From positions 26,306,246 to 26,370,245 of the forward strand of contig JACDQD010000006.1 of assembly GCA_019843655.1 (NCBI GenBank): DNA of 64,000 bases, written 5' to 3'. Position 1 is the first letter of the stretch. Every line of letters begins with the position of its first letter. Under the pieces are notes generated by a model that was given only the letters and a program-made list of their open reading frames with translations, was not told where the DNA came from and searched no databases. Made by a program: the position numbers and the translations under genes. Origin of the DNA: Lethocerus indicus. Its lineage: Eukaryota; Arthropoda; Insecta; Hemiptera; Belostomatidae. Shown here piece after piece: positions 1 to 10,490 of this stretch.

Positions 1-1648
1 TATGTAATAGAAAGCCGTAATTCGGTCATAATTTTACCACAGCGAGAAAGAGAGTCTTAGGGATGATATCCCTGTGTTCTTCTGCTGAGAAGGAAAACAT
101 GATGTACCAAAAAAATGGTATATTTCGTCATCAAAACATGAATAATGATAGTAATAGAGCTCGAGAATAAGCAGGAATTTTTTCGTGGGTTTTTCCACTC
201 CTGAAACGTTTTAGAGCGGCTATATTCCTAATTGGTATAAGAAATAATGAGGATAGGTTCGTATAATGGAGTAATATCTAGATTCTGATGATGATAATAA
301 AGCTTCGATCTCGCCCTAAGCGTTTCAAATTTTTAACTGAAGCAAAATTCGGTCCTGTTTCAGAACGGAACCGGTCGAACCGAGTAGCGGAAGTGACTAA
401 ATTAATTCTAATGACAAACGGAAGTCACCGTTTCGGTTGTTAGAGCGCCTCGTCGTACCGGGTTGGTATACCGGCTGCTTTGCCGAAATTAACTTCAATT
501 ACAAGTTAACCGATTACGCCGACCGATTAACCGTAAACGCGCCGGTTACAAGGCGCGATTCAACTCCAGGTTAAGTTTTAGGCGATAGCGTTTCGGAAAC
601 TGTGCTGAAAATTTAAACTAATATGTCTCCACATTCTACTTATTCCTTATTAATATCGGATTACAAAAGGAATGAATATATATTATTAGCAGGAAAGTAA
701 TTATTTTAAATTGTTTAAAGATTGTTTATTTCGGTCCGAATAAAATAGTCGTAATGAATATTACACGTGCTGATTTATAAATAATTATTAAAGTTTTATG
801 GAAAGTCGAGAGAGCGGTGAAGAGTGGGCGATAAAGCGTAGGGCTCAACGACCGAAGAGCCGCGAAAATGTTTCCACGTGGCAGGGGGGATTTAAGGGAC
901 TTAAGGGCCTGGCAAGCCAGATAAGGGACGGAACACGGACCGAGCGAAAGGACCAATATGGTGAATACAAAGGGCGACTTGAATCCATTAAGTGCTCGGC
1001 CCAATTAACAAAGAAAATATTCAAATCGCCTAATTCGAATTATCCTGAAGCGTTTTTTTTATTATCTGCTACTCCAATACTAATATGACGTACCTACAAC
1101 AAAATCTTTGTCCATTTACAATTGGTATTATATTAAACAAAAAAGTATTTAAACTCAATACCCTAACACAGGATATGATCATCACTTTATTGTTGAATAC
1201 TGAAGGCATACTGGGTTTTCGTATCCTGTATATCCTGAAGGAATTGTGGATGGTGGTTGAGGGTTAAGGTTGTTGGGGTGAGGGGGGGGGGTGGTTACAC
1301 CCCGCGATAAATAAACACGGGGCCTCCCACGGACCGGGGCCTCCTTTATTAGCGTGGGGCAGGCTGAGATTAAATTTATTAAGTAAACTCCAGTGATATG
1401 TATCCATTATTAACTGTTCCCTGGCACCGCGCGTCGGGGAGTGGCCGCCAGAAGTTCGCTGTTTACAAGCTAAGGGATTATAAATTAAGCCGAGTCTTGC
1501 CTTAGGGGTCGCTCGGTCGGAGGGGAAGGAACCATATTTATTCGCGGCCATCCGCCAACCAGGGGCCCAGCCGAAATTCCAAAACTAGGATATACTGAGG
1601 TTATTTATCAAAACTCCGGTAGGTTTCCGTACTTCCATCGCGTGGGGT

Positions 1649-1671
1649 GAGAGAGAGAGAGAGAGAGAGAG
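1649..1671. repeat. (GA)n microsatellite
   Basis: About 11 uninterrupted GA dinucleotides sit inside a GC-rich low-complexity patch. Confidence 0.95.
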
Positions 1672-3908
1672 GGTAACCGCCCTTAGGGGGGCCGCACTAC
1701 TACTTTAACATCGTTAATTAACGCAGACGCGGCGGTGAGAATTGAGGTGTGGGGAGGGGGAGGGGTCGAGTTTAGGTAAGAGGTATGGCCAGTGGGGTTG
1801 AACGGGCCGGAATAAATTTACCAGTTTTGGGCCTCACCCCCCACCCCCCGAATAGAAATCTTACCCTAGCCGCATTCACCGCCGGCGAGCCCTGGGGGTA
1901 TAATGGACGCCTCCTCGGCCTATAATAATTCTGCATAATGCCCATTCCTTCACCCACCCCTTTATAACTCCCCCCCACCCACCCACCCACTTCACCATCC
2001 CTTAATATCGCGGTTTCTAATCCAGTTTTAATACCCTCGACTACCCCCCACAAATTGTTTTCTGCGCGTCCGTTGGGGTACCAAAGATCCAATCCGGTTA
2101 GAAGTACTTTTCTGAAACGCAGGCCCCCCATATTTCGGGTACAATCGTAACCAAGCTGTTCCATAACATCGATGCAATACACATTATTTTATTTATTCGT
2201 AAAATACGGGTGTAAAAATATTAAAATCTGTGTGTATTCTCAATGAGCTAACGGGAAACAAGCTTGCAGCTTACTTCAACTGTTGACGTGGTTCACGCGC
2301 TCGCCGTTAGATGTCGCTGACGAATAGGCGCCAAAAAAAGGATTCAAATATTAAATTCCCTTTCTAATGTAATCCAATTACGGTCTATCGACATCTTTTA
2401 CAGTTATTACATTTACTGTAACATTAGTACTGAGTGTACATTTCAGTGGCCGACAAGGGAAATTACACAACTATTATAAAGTACAAGGAAAGCAGATCCT
2501 TGTTAAAATGCTGAATATTATTATTATGTTGCTTATAGAAGCATGACGTCTTTTGTGGGTACAGAAGGGTTGAGTCTGTATTTTATCACCAGTTTGAGGC
2601 ATGAGAGTCCGGAAAAAGTGATTGATACATGTACGAATCTTGGATTGGTCCAGAGAGAGTATCTGTGTCATGAACGTGGAAAGAATATGTTGAAATAGAT
2701 ACGTCACGATATCGCATATTAGGTTATCATTGGGGCATATTCTGTATTTTGACCCAGATCGTTACAGTTGTAATATTTCAACTGCAGAAGAAATTGCAGA
2801 AAATTAGTTGCATTTTAAATTTCAGAGTTTCGGATCGGATCACACTACAAATTCGGTATTTTTGTCAGGGGACATGTCCGTTTTTGCGATAAAGCATGTT
2901 CAACATTTGTTCATCCCCTGTCCCCTGCAGGATAACATTGTAAACATCTTCTTGTTATTGGATTAAGTGACGAGAGAGACAGAGGGAGAGAGAGAGATAG
3001 AGAGAGAGTCGCCATTTCGGTTAGTGGATTGTAAATTGGCCATAGTCGAATTTACAGCTTTGTTTTTCAGCCCGTTCCAAAAGTGGGTTGGTCGCCGCCA
3101 CTTAAATTTATTCGGCGCGGGCTGCAAAATACAAACCGAAATATCGTCGTCGGCCCGAATTTTAATCGAGTTACGCAACGCGATCACGTGCCGCGTACGA
3201 TTTACGCAATAGTTCGAAATACAATCCCGTTTTCAGTAGGCCGAATACGCTTGGGACACGTAATTACTAGCAGAAATAAAATTTTTTTAAATCGAGATAA
3301 AATCGATTGTACACAGTTAAAATTATTTCATTGCATCATGTTTCTATGGAGAATGAAATTGGCTTCAATGCCGACTAATCTACCTGAATATCGTTTAGAT
3401 TAAAATATTGAATTTTAAACAAGTGTTCAGAAAGCTAGAGTTTAAAGTATCGAAAATGGTGAAGGATAAATACTTTTGCAGGATTGATTCTGAATATTTG
3501 TTCCGCACCTCCGCTGGATGTTATTACTTTAGGTCTCGATTTGGAGTGTGGACGTTTCATGTTTTATCTAGGTTGTTTTATAAACAGCCCTTCGAATCGC
3601 TCCCACAATGAGGACGATGATTTCAACCGGGCAAAAGGGCATTATCCGCTTCGTAAGTTTCAATTTGTGAGGTCGGGAGAGTACCACCCCCCAACCCCCA
3701 GCCAACCCCCGACCAAGCCCTTCAAGTACTTTCACGCCTTCCCTAACAGTCCAATTTTACGCCGGAGGACCAACGCTTTGGTCTAATTAGGCGCCTAATC
3801 GATTCGAGTGATTATCAGATACCGAACCGTCGCTTCGGAGTTTCCCCACTGGTTTATCACCCCATATTTTTCACACAATATTCCATATAACTGTATATAA
3901 GACTATGG

Positions 3909-4229
3909 ATGAAACAGGCAGGAGAAAAATTGACAGAGGAAGAAATCAAATTCCAATATGACTTCAACATTGAGTATACCCCGAAATTATTGGGCTGGCA
4001 ACTAAATAATTGCGGATTCTTCTCATCTTTGGGTGTGTGTGTGGCACCCTTATGTCGTTATAACGACCTTATGACGAATAGTCGGCGTGTAATAAACATT
4101 TCAGAATACTCTATAGTTTTTGAAGTTGTAAACGTGCGTAAAAATACAAATAACGCCATCTCCACATCTAGCGACGAAACCCGCAATGACTTAGTTGCCG
4201 ACCCAATCGTTAAAATGATACCAGTTTAG
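3909..4229 (+). other. Unassigned open reading frame, 106 codons
   Basis: An ATG-initiated frame of 106 codons ends about 580 bases before the RAD1 ATG, on the same strand. The predicted product has a charged, helix-like start (KLTEEEIKF) and no domain I recognise. The ATG context is poor, with T at -3, and a second ATG lies five bases upstream in another frame. A frame this long can occur by chance in AT-rich DNA of this length, so I do not call it a gene. It could be an exon of an unrecognised transcript. Confidence 0.12.
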
Positions 4230-4713
4230 ACCGTAGGATTTGACTATTTAATATTTCTAATCGTCTAATTATTTGTAGACACTCAACATACTAATCACAA
4301 TCCATTTCGATGATGTTTCGAATCAGTATTGTGCAAATATACTGCGATAACTAATCTTAATTCGCGATTAAGAACTAATCCTTCATGGCGATAACTAATC
4401 TTATCGAACAATCGTTCAATGTTTCCCCCCAAATTATAAACTAATAATTTATTACACTAAGGCTCTATTTGTTGTATATTGTCACTACCTTCAGGTATAT
4501 ACCAAGCGAGACTGAAAAATATGGATTGGAAATAGTTTTTACTTCCTATCATTAATATTGAAATATTTTTAAAACTACAAATTTTTAAAAGTATAAATAA
4601 TATTTATTACTATTTTTCGTAAGTAGTAATAAGAAAAGATTCGGCATTAATATTCGAAAAGTATTTTATATTCGTAAAAATCTCCGTTGTAATTTTGCCA
4701 CGAAGTGAGACGA

Positions 4714-4721
4714 TATCGATA
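4714..4721 (+). promoter_or_regulatory. DRE box (TATCGATA) upstream of RAD1
   Basis: The perfect palindrome TATCGATA begins 96 bases before the RAD1 ATG. In Drosophila this is the binding site of DREF and a common core-promoter element of DNA replication and proliferation genes such as PCNA. An eight-base match can occur by chance, but its position just upstream of a PCNA-like clamp gene fits the known class. A weak TATA-like string (TTATATAC, near 4789) lies closer to the ATG. No transcription start can be placed from sequence alone. Confidence 0.5.
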
Positions 4722-4809
4722 AGGCAGTGGCCGGCCGTTGAGCGCCAGCTGGGTGTAACCTCCCGCCGGTTTATAACAGCGGGCCAGGTTATATACAGAG
4801 TGTGTAAAC

Positions 4810-6920
4810 ATGGACGAGGAAGACTGCCTGCTGTTTGCCAAGATCGAAAACGTCAAGAACCTCTCGTCGCTGCTCAAGTGCGTCAGTTTCAACGACCAGG
4901 CGACGTTCTTCGCCAGCAGGAACGGGCTCAAAGTCGTCGTGGAGGACAGCAAGTGTCAGCAAGCCGGGGCTTTCATGGGCTCGGACGTTTTCGAAGAGTA
5001 CCGTCTTAGGGACGACCTCGTCTGCCTCAGGGTGGACCTCGGGGTGTTCGTCGAATGCCTCGGCATCCTGGACACGCCGGCCGGCTATTCGAGCTCCGGC
5101 ACAGCCTCGCTGACCATGTCCTACGCAGGCCACGGCCACCCCCTCAAGCTGGTCATGGTCGACGACGAGCTGATAACCGAGTGCGCCATACGGACTATGG
5201 AGGCCACCGAGATACTCCACTTCTCGATACCGGCCGACAACCCCTTCAACAAGATCATATCAGACGGGCCCCAGTTCAAGGACCTCTTCAACGACCTAGA
5301 CTCGTCTTCGGAGTACGTCGACATTTTCATGTCCCCGGATCCCCCGTATTTCAGGATAACGACCAGGAGTTCCTCCTGCAAGTGTCAGGTGAGCGACAGA
5401 ACAATAACCCGAATTTACAGAAACAGCTACTGACAATGGGGAGAAGCTGCATCTAATCACTAAGATATCAACAATCATTATATTCCACCCGGGTATCTTG
5501 AAATATTATATATTCTCCCAATTCTAATAAATCAGGGATCTAGTATAATATTTATTTTTTGTATTCATCGTAATAGGGTAAAACATTATTATAAACAATG
5601 TTGAAAGGTTGTCGCAAAATTGTAAAGCTACACGCGATTATGACTATACTGTTGATATTGAACAATAATCGGAGTATAGAAAAAATAATTAAAATATATT
5701 AAAAAATACTCGGGGACTTTCTAGAGATATATAAAAATAATTGGACAAGCCGAACTCTTGTGTAAATTGGGGAAAACAAATTATACCAAAGTCATTCATT
5801 TACCCACTACTGTTCTTGTAATATGGTTTATTCAATGCACCTACTGCAACGGATATGATCTTGTCAGTTATATCATGACAACATATTCATGTCATATGCT
5901 TCGAGTATTGAAATAATTTAATTTTTCAACTTGTCAATTGCAACCGTCATGAGGATTCATCGCAAGGTTGGTGCCCATATATACCACCTTAATATATATT
6001 TCTTATTAAATTCCTTCCTGTATTTTTTTATAATACAGGTATTCCTAATCAATCCCCACCACCCTTTGTACAACAGTTTGGAGTTTTTCGACAAATTATT
6101 CCGGTTCAGGACAGATATCCGGGGTGTAGAAATTGTAAAAATGTAGTTACAGCTAATATTTAAATATGACAAAATCATTTATCTCTGTACATTTGGATGC
6201 TGGGTTCCCAAACATTTTTTTTTCTCGTAGACCACTTTAAAAATTTTTCCTGTTCCGGTAAACCCTCCCCCCTCAGCTACATTTCTGCCGTATTCCCAAA
6301 AACTCGACAAAAAATGTGGAGATTAGATCTAACTCGACCCCTGGGGCTCCACCTCAGATTCAGATGTTTATTAAGTTCGGGATTTTTAGTAACAGTCCTT
6401 CAAAAAAAAAAAATTTAAATAAAATACCTATGCAGTTAGCTGGCGGCTTTTATGGCGTATAGAATATAATGGATATTGTAGGTTCGTGATGTTTCTGTCT
6501 CCTCTCGCTGGTTTGGTCTTTTGCTGGACCGGTTTCGGCTGCATCTGAAGATGGTCTAGCAAAAGACCAAACCGGCGAGAGGAGACAGAAACATCACGAA
6601 CCTACACAGTATTCCAACCCCTCGCAGACCGCAAAACAGGTATATCATAATTGATATTATTTTTCCGGTTAAACGACGGCCAGGTGAGCGTGGTGAAGAC
6701 GGCCAACATGATCGAAGAGTTCAAATGCACGACTCCCTCAGCGACGAGGTACAAGTATTCGCAGATCAAGCCGGCCCTCAAGCCCCTCCAGGTCAGCTCC
6801 AAAGTCTCGATTCAGACGGACGAATCGGGACTGCTCTGTTTCCAGTTCATGGTCAAAACTGACACGAGACAGCTCTGCTACATCGAATACTTCTGTACGC
6901 CGGTCATCATCGACGATTAG
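4810..6920 (+). CDS. RAD1: Cell-cycle checkpoint protein RAD1 (9-1-1 clamp subunit), join(4810..5388, 6684..6920)
   Basis: RAD1 forms the nuclear RAD9-RAD1-HUS1 clamp, a PCNA-like ring loaded at damaged DNA by RAD17-RFC that activates ATR/CHK1 signalling. Exon 1 encodes 193 residues and exon 2 encodes 78. The 271-residue total is close to the roughly 280 of animal RAD1. Recognisable blocks are the N-terminal strand-helix unit (FAKIENVKNLSSLLKCVSF, then ATFFASRNGLKVVVEDSKC), the interdomain region (ECAIRTMEATEILHFSIP), the MSPDPPYFRITT block and the C-terminal VSIQTDESGLLCFQFMV followed by CYIEYFC. The start is firm: the ATG has A at -3 and G at +4 and the family N-terminus follows at once. 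The donor is CAG|GTGAGC after 5388 and the acceptor is GGCCAG at 6678-6683. Both preserve phase 0, and the joined protein aligns without a gap across the junction with my recollection of the human protein. No frameshift or premature stop is seen. The exons are markedly more GC-rich than the flanks. Confidence 0.96.
5389..6683 (+). other. RAD1: RAD1 intron, 1295 bases
   Basis: A phase-0 intron with a strong donor (GTGAGC) and an acceptor preceded by a modest T-rich run (ATTATTTTTCC). It is AT-rich except for a palindromic miniature element at 6477-6643 that ends about 40 bases before the acceptor. Reading through the donor hits a stop after about 15 codons, so retention would truncate the protein. 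Confidence 0.9.
6477..6643. mobile_element. Palindromic miniature element, copy 1 (in RAD1 intron)
   Basis: Two 54-base arms (6477-6530 and 6553-6606) are inverted copies with only two mismatches, separated by a 22-base loop. The right arm continues into GTATTCCAACCCCTCGCAG and then ACCGCAAAACAGGTATA. The arm signature GGAGACAGAAACATCACGAA and the flank recur around 12.2, 13.4, 23.8, 50.2 and 52.0 kb. No coding capacity. The structure is that of a MITE or foldback element. I could not identify the superfamily or target-site duplication. Confidence 0.8.
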
Positions 6921-7437
6921 GATCATACTGCTCCTGATTTCGGGCCTAGGAATTAAGTACGTATTATTGAGTTGATCCGAAAATCAGAACGAGGGCAAAG
7001 AACAAAGTAGAAATCCTGCAAAAATCTAATACGAAATATTCGATAATATTTTTTTTTTTTAAAAATTCGATGCCAAGTCCTGTGAAATTCTTCGAATTAG
7101 CCTGGAAACACCGTTACATAATTTCTCCTAAAAGTTATTGAATTCTCTCCTATGAAAGTTAGGCGAATTAACACTAGTATCTTACAGCTGTATACTTACT
7201 GAAAATTAATTAAAACCCATCCTATTCGGTACTCTTTATGTCTCGTCCGAAATATTCGGTGTACATCGGTCCTAATCAATTCGGATTAACGGGACTGTAA
7301 TATATTGACTATTGCTAATATTCCGTCTCAACTTATTTTTTTTTCTGCGTTGCTTGTAGAAAACACTTGTGGAAAAATTCAAATGTTCTCACTCTAATCG
7401 AGCAATTGAGTGCGGTTGATTTACGATATTTGTTGGG

Positions 7438-7443
7438 AATAAA
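7438..7443 (+). terminator. Candidate RAD1 polyadenylation signal
   Basis: This is the first AATAAA hexamer I noticed after the RAD1 stop, about 520 bases downstream. Hexamers are frequent in AT-rich DNA, so it is only a candidate. Confidence 0.3.
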
Positions 7444-8226
7444 ATATAAAATTTGTAATAATTAAATAACTTATGAATCTCGAACAATGTCTCCATTTAA
7501 AATAGGGATAGAAAATAAGATTAGTGATAATAATCATTCTCTTGTCGATATTTTCTGTGATATACATTTGTTGATGTAAACATCACGGTCGCGTTACCGA
7601 AAAGATCTGTCGTACCTATATTAAAAAAAAAAACTGTTAGTTGTAGTTTAATGGAATTAGATTTGTGTTATATTTTAGCCGATTATAAAAACTCTGTCGA
7701 TTTTTCAACTCTGTTATTTGGTCCAAAGCTAGACCGGTTTCCGCGGTGCGATATTCATTCGTCCGTTGATGTAATTACCACCGTTTCACTGTTACTGGGC
7801 AGAATAGTGACAAATGCAGTGATTATTTTTACCAAATTTCCGTTTGTATTTAAATATTTATATTTACTTTTTGTTCTTAAAAAAAAAGTATGGGATGCTA
7901 ACCGAAATTAGATAGAAACAATATGAATTATCGAATTCCGAACCCCGTCTTCCGTTGTTACTGCCCCGTTACTGGCCCAATGCTACTGACGACAGTGATA
8001 CAACCGGTCTAACACTTTGGGACGAGCGTATGATATTTTGTAGTTTCTAAAATTTTATTGAATCTTTTAAGCATCACATGTATACATGTAATTGTTGTAT
8101 AATTGTATAGAATGGCCCTCTTTTGTACGCATTCTATTCTGTGTAACTTCAATTAAGTACTCCTGTATTTCCATGTTCTTTTTTTAATGCAGAATTGTTT
8201 TTTATGACAAACGTGTATATATTTTG

Positions 8227-8232
8227 AATAAA
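8227..8232 (+). terminator. Second candidate polyadenylation signal
   Basis: An AATAAA in TTTTGAATAAATATTTT, about 1.3 kb after the RAD1 stop. It is an alternative distal site if the 3' UTR is long. Confidence 0.2.
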
Positions 8233-8626
8233 TATTTTATACATCTTTTAATGCCATTTGCGCTCCATAAATGCAGTAAACACACACATTAATAATATAT
8301 AGTTTTTCCTTGATGAATGTTGTGTTGTAAGTCAATTTTTCGGGATGGGGTGTCGTAGTGGTCTGGAGAATGTCACATGGTCTATGAAAATGGACTTACG
8401 ATTGAACTTATAATAGTACAGTATCAACATTACCTCAGGTAAACTTTTCATAAATATACTCTATCACTAACTATATAAATTTCTGTTCCTGTCGTTTTCC
8501 TAAAGAAATAATTATATTATAAATGATACGGCGCAAAATTCGTTGTACACGGCTGGATTTGAACCGATGATGTTTTAAAAATGAGGAGACCAATTTTGAA
8601 TTTGAAATGGACGCCTTTCCCGCTAA

Positions 8627-8636
8627 GTGACGTCAC
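8627..8636. promoter_or_regulatory. CRE palindrome GTGACGTCAC
   Basis: A perfect ten-base palindrome containing the full CREB/ATF site TGACGTCA, followed by AAAAATGGCCGCCGC in a short GC-rich spot. It could mark a promoter or enhancer, but no gene start is recognised next to it. Confidence 0.3.
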
Positions 8637-9310
8637 GACAAAAATGGCCGCCGCTTCAAAAGCTTCGACTTGTGGCTACCAGAGCGCTGCACTACACGGG
8701 CGGTCCGCTTTTCACTTGGTTCCTTAGTCCGAAGGGTTCGTTGAGTCAACGCCCATCCATTATTGTAGTTCAATGAGCGTTTGCGCTGACATTATTTCTC
8801 GATTTTTTAATTTTATTCGGCTTTACTGGCACAACTTATAAGTAGAATTAAAGGTCGACAAAACACGCGCATGTTTTACTGTAAAATTAAAATTAATTCG
8901 ATCGATCGTTCTTTTTTAACGCTTAATTACAGTGACGCCGGTATTATTGAATCAGCGTGTCGTAATCGGCTCGTCGTAGTCTTAAATATGTCTGAGAAAG
9001 GGAAACACTATTGTAAGATATCAATTAATGGGATGCTAAACTTTTAATTATTAACTTATGTTATAAGTATTAATTAGATAGGTATTGCTTTTATGAAAGA
9101 GCAATTAGCTCATGCTAAAAATATCTGAGAAAGGAAAACATTAATGTATGATATCTGTCGGGTTCTTTTATATTAGTTCAAAAAAGCTTCAATGTAAGTT
9201 ATTAAATTATAATATTTAAATAACAGAAAGGGAAAAAATAATGTAAAATATCTGTTGGCTGATTTTTAGTAACGTGACAAACTATACTTTACATTATTAA
9301 CTTATGACCC

Positions 9311-9988
9311 CGTGACCTGGAAACATGTCGCGAAACGTGTGTGTGTGTGTGGGCTAGCTGTATACGTGCTGTAAATTTGGTGATAATCGGATCAGCCGTT
9401 CACGTTGTACAGCTGACCTTTGACCTGAGAACATGTCGCGAAACTTGTGTGTGGGTTAGCTGTATACGTGCTGTAAATTTGGTTAAAATCGGATCAGCCT
9501 TTCACGTTGTACAGCCGAGGTCACAGCTCATCTTTGACCTTAGAACATGTCGCGAAACTTGTGTATGGGCTAGCTGTATACGTGCTGTAAATTTGGTTAA
9601 AATCGGATCAGCCTTTCACGTTGTACAGCCGAGGTCACAGCTCATCTTTGACCTTAGAACATGTCGCGAAACTTGTGTATGGGCTAGCTGTATACGTGCT
9701 GTAAATTTGGTTAAAATCGGATCAGCCTTTCACGTTGTACAGCCGAGGTCACAGCTCATCTTTGACCTTAGAACATGTCGCGAAACTTGTGTATGGGCTA
9801 GCTGTATACGTGCTGTAAATTTGGTTAAAATCGGATCAGCCTTTCACGTTGTACAGCCGAGGTCACAGCTCATCTTTGACCTTAGAACATGTCGCGAAAC
9901 TTGTGTATGGGCTAGCTGTATACGTGCTGTAAATTTGGTTAAAATCGGATCAGCCTTTCACGTTGTACAGCCGAGGTCACAGCTCACC
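9311..9988. repeat. 114-bp tandem array, about 6 units
   Basis: The string ACATGTCGCG starts at 9323, 9431, 9545, 9659, 9773 and 9887, giving a 108-base first step and then exact 114-base steps. The last four units look essentially identical while the first two diverge, which indicates recent expansion from the right. Because 114 is 38 codons, one plus-strand frame stays open for 264 codons, but this is a repeat artefact. The phrase AAATTTGGTTAAAATCGGAT resembles wording common in arthropod transposon-derived repeats (inference). Confidence 0.95.
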
Positions 9989-10008
9989 TTACAAACGCCA
10001 TTTGACAA

Positions 10009-10050
10009 ATATTATATTATAATATATAATATATATATATATATATATAA
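10009..10050. repeat. AT dinucleotide tract
   Basis: An AT-rich run, mostly (AT)n, separating the 114-bp and 61-bp arrays. Confidence 0.9.
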
Positions 10051-10085
10051 CTGTACAGAGAGCGTTGATACGGCTGCTGGTATTT

Positions 10086-10490
10086 CGAAAAATCGCCACC
10101 AGGGGGCAGCACTGCACGGGAAGTGTCGATACTAGCGCTAGTAGTTCCAGAAATCGCCACCAGGGGGCTGCACTGCACGAGAAGTGTCGATACTAGCGCT
10201 AGTAGTTCCAGAAATCGCCACCAGGGGGCTGCACTGCACGGGAAGTGTCGATACTAGCGCTAGTAGTTCCAGAAATCGCCACCAGAGGGCTGCACTGCAC
10301 GGGAAGTGTCGATACTAGCGCTAGTAGTTCCAGAAATCGCCACCAGAGGGCTGCACTGCACGGGAAGTGTCGATACTAGCGCTAGTAGTTCCAGAAATCG
10401 CCACCAGAGGGCTGCACTGCACGGGAAGTGTCGATACTAGCGCTAGTAGTTCCAGAAATCGCCACCAGAGGGCTGCACTGCACGGGAAGT
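10086..10490. repeat. 61-bp tandem array, 7 units, CTCF-like core in each
   Basis: AATCGCCACC starts at 10091, 10152, 10213, 10274, 10335, 10396 and 10457, an exact 61-base period. Each unit contains CCACCAGGGGGC (first three) or CCACCAGAGGGC (last four), followed by a GCACTGCACGGG-like string. Six of the seven units carry the 14-base palindrome TACTAGCGCTAGTA; the last unit ends before it. Divergence between units is very low. Sixty-one is not a multiple of three, and the frames crossing the array are not a protein. Confidence 0.95.

Larger units (their letters stand above)
1..4700. other. Intergenic DNA upstream of RAD1
   Basis: No gene is recognised here. The first 1.2 kb and 2.2-4.7 kb are AT-rich. 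About 1270-2080 is a GC-rich patch with C and G runs and a GA microsatellite. The open frames present are short, overlap on both strands and resemble no family I know. Confidence 0.6.
6921..9310. other. RAD1 3' flank and intergenic DNA
   Basis: AT-rich sequence directly after the RAD1 stop codon. It holds two candidate polyadenylation signals, listed separately, a small GC-rich spot near 8620-8760 with a CRE palindrome, and no recognisable protein. The 86-codon frame at 7651-7911 is hydrophobic and AT-driven and is probably chance. Confidence 0.6.

Noticed and set aside
4789..5220. Minus-strand and alternate plus-strand frames over RAD1 exon 1
   Set aside because: Shadows of the RAD1 coding frame caused by its GC-rich codons.
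8345..8580. tRNA-derived SINE (A-box-like TGTCGTAGTGGTC, with GGTTCAAATCC on the opposite strand)
   Set aside because: The two boxes are on opposite strands and about 200 bases apart, so they cannot form one Pol III promoter.
9341..10135. 264-codon repetitive plus-strand frame
   Set aside because: It exists because the tandem unit is 114 bases, a multiple of three. It has no stable start of its own, runs into the 61-bp array and contains no known repeat-protein fold.
9311..10490. Possible CRISPR array
   Set aside because: The units are contiguous with no unique spacers, and the context is eukaryotic.
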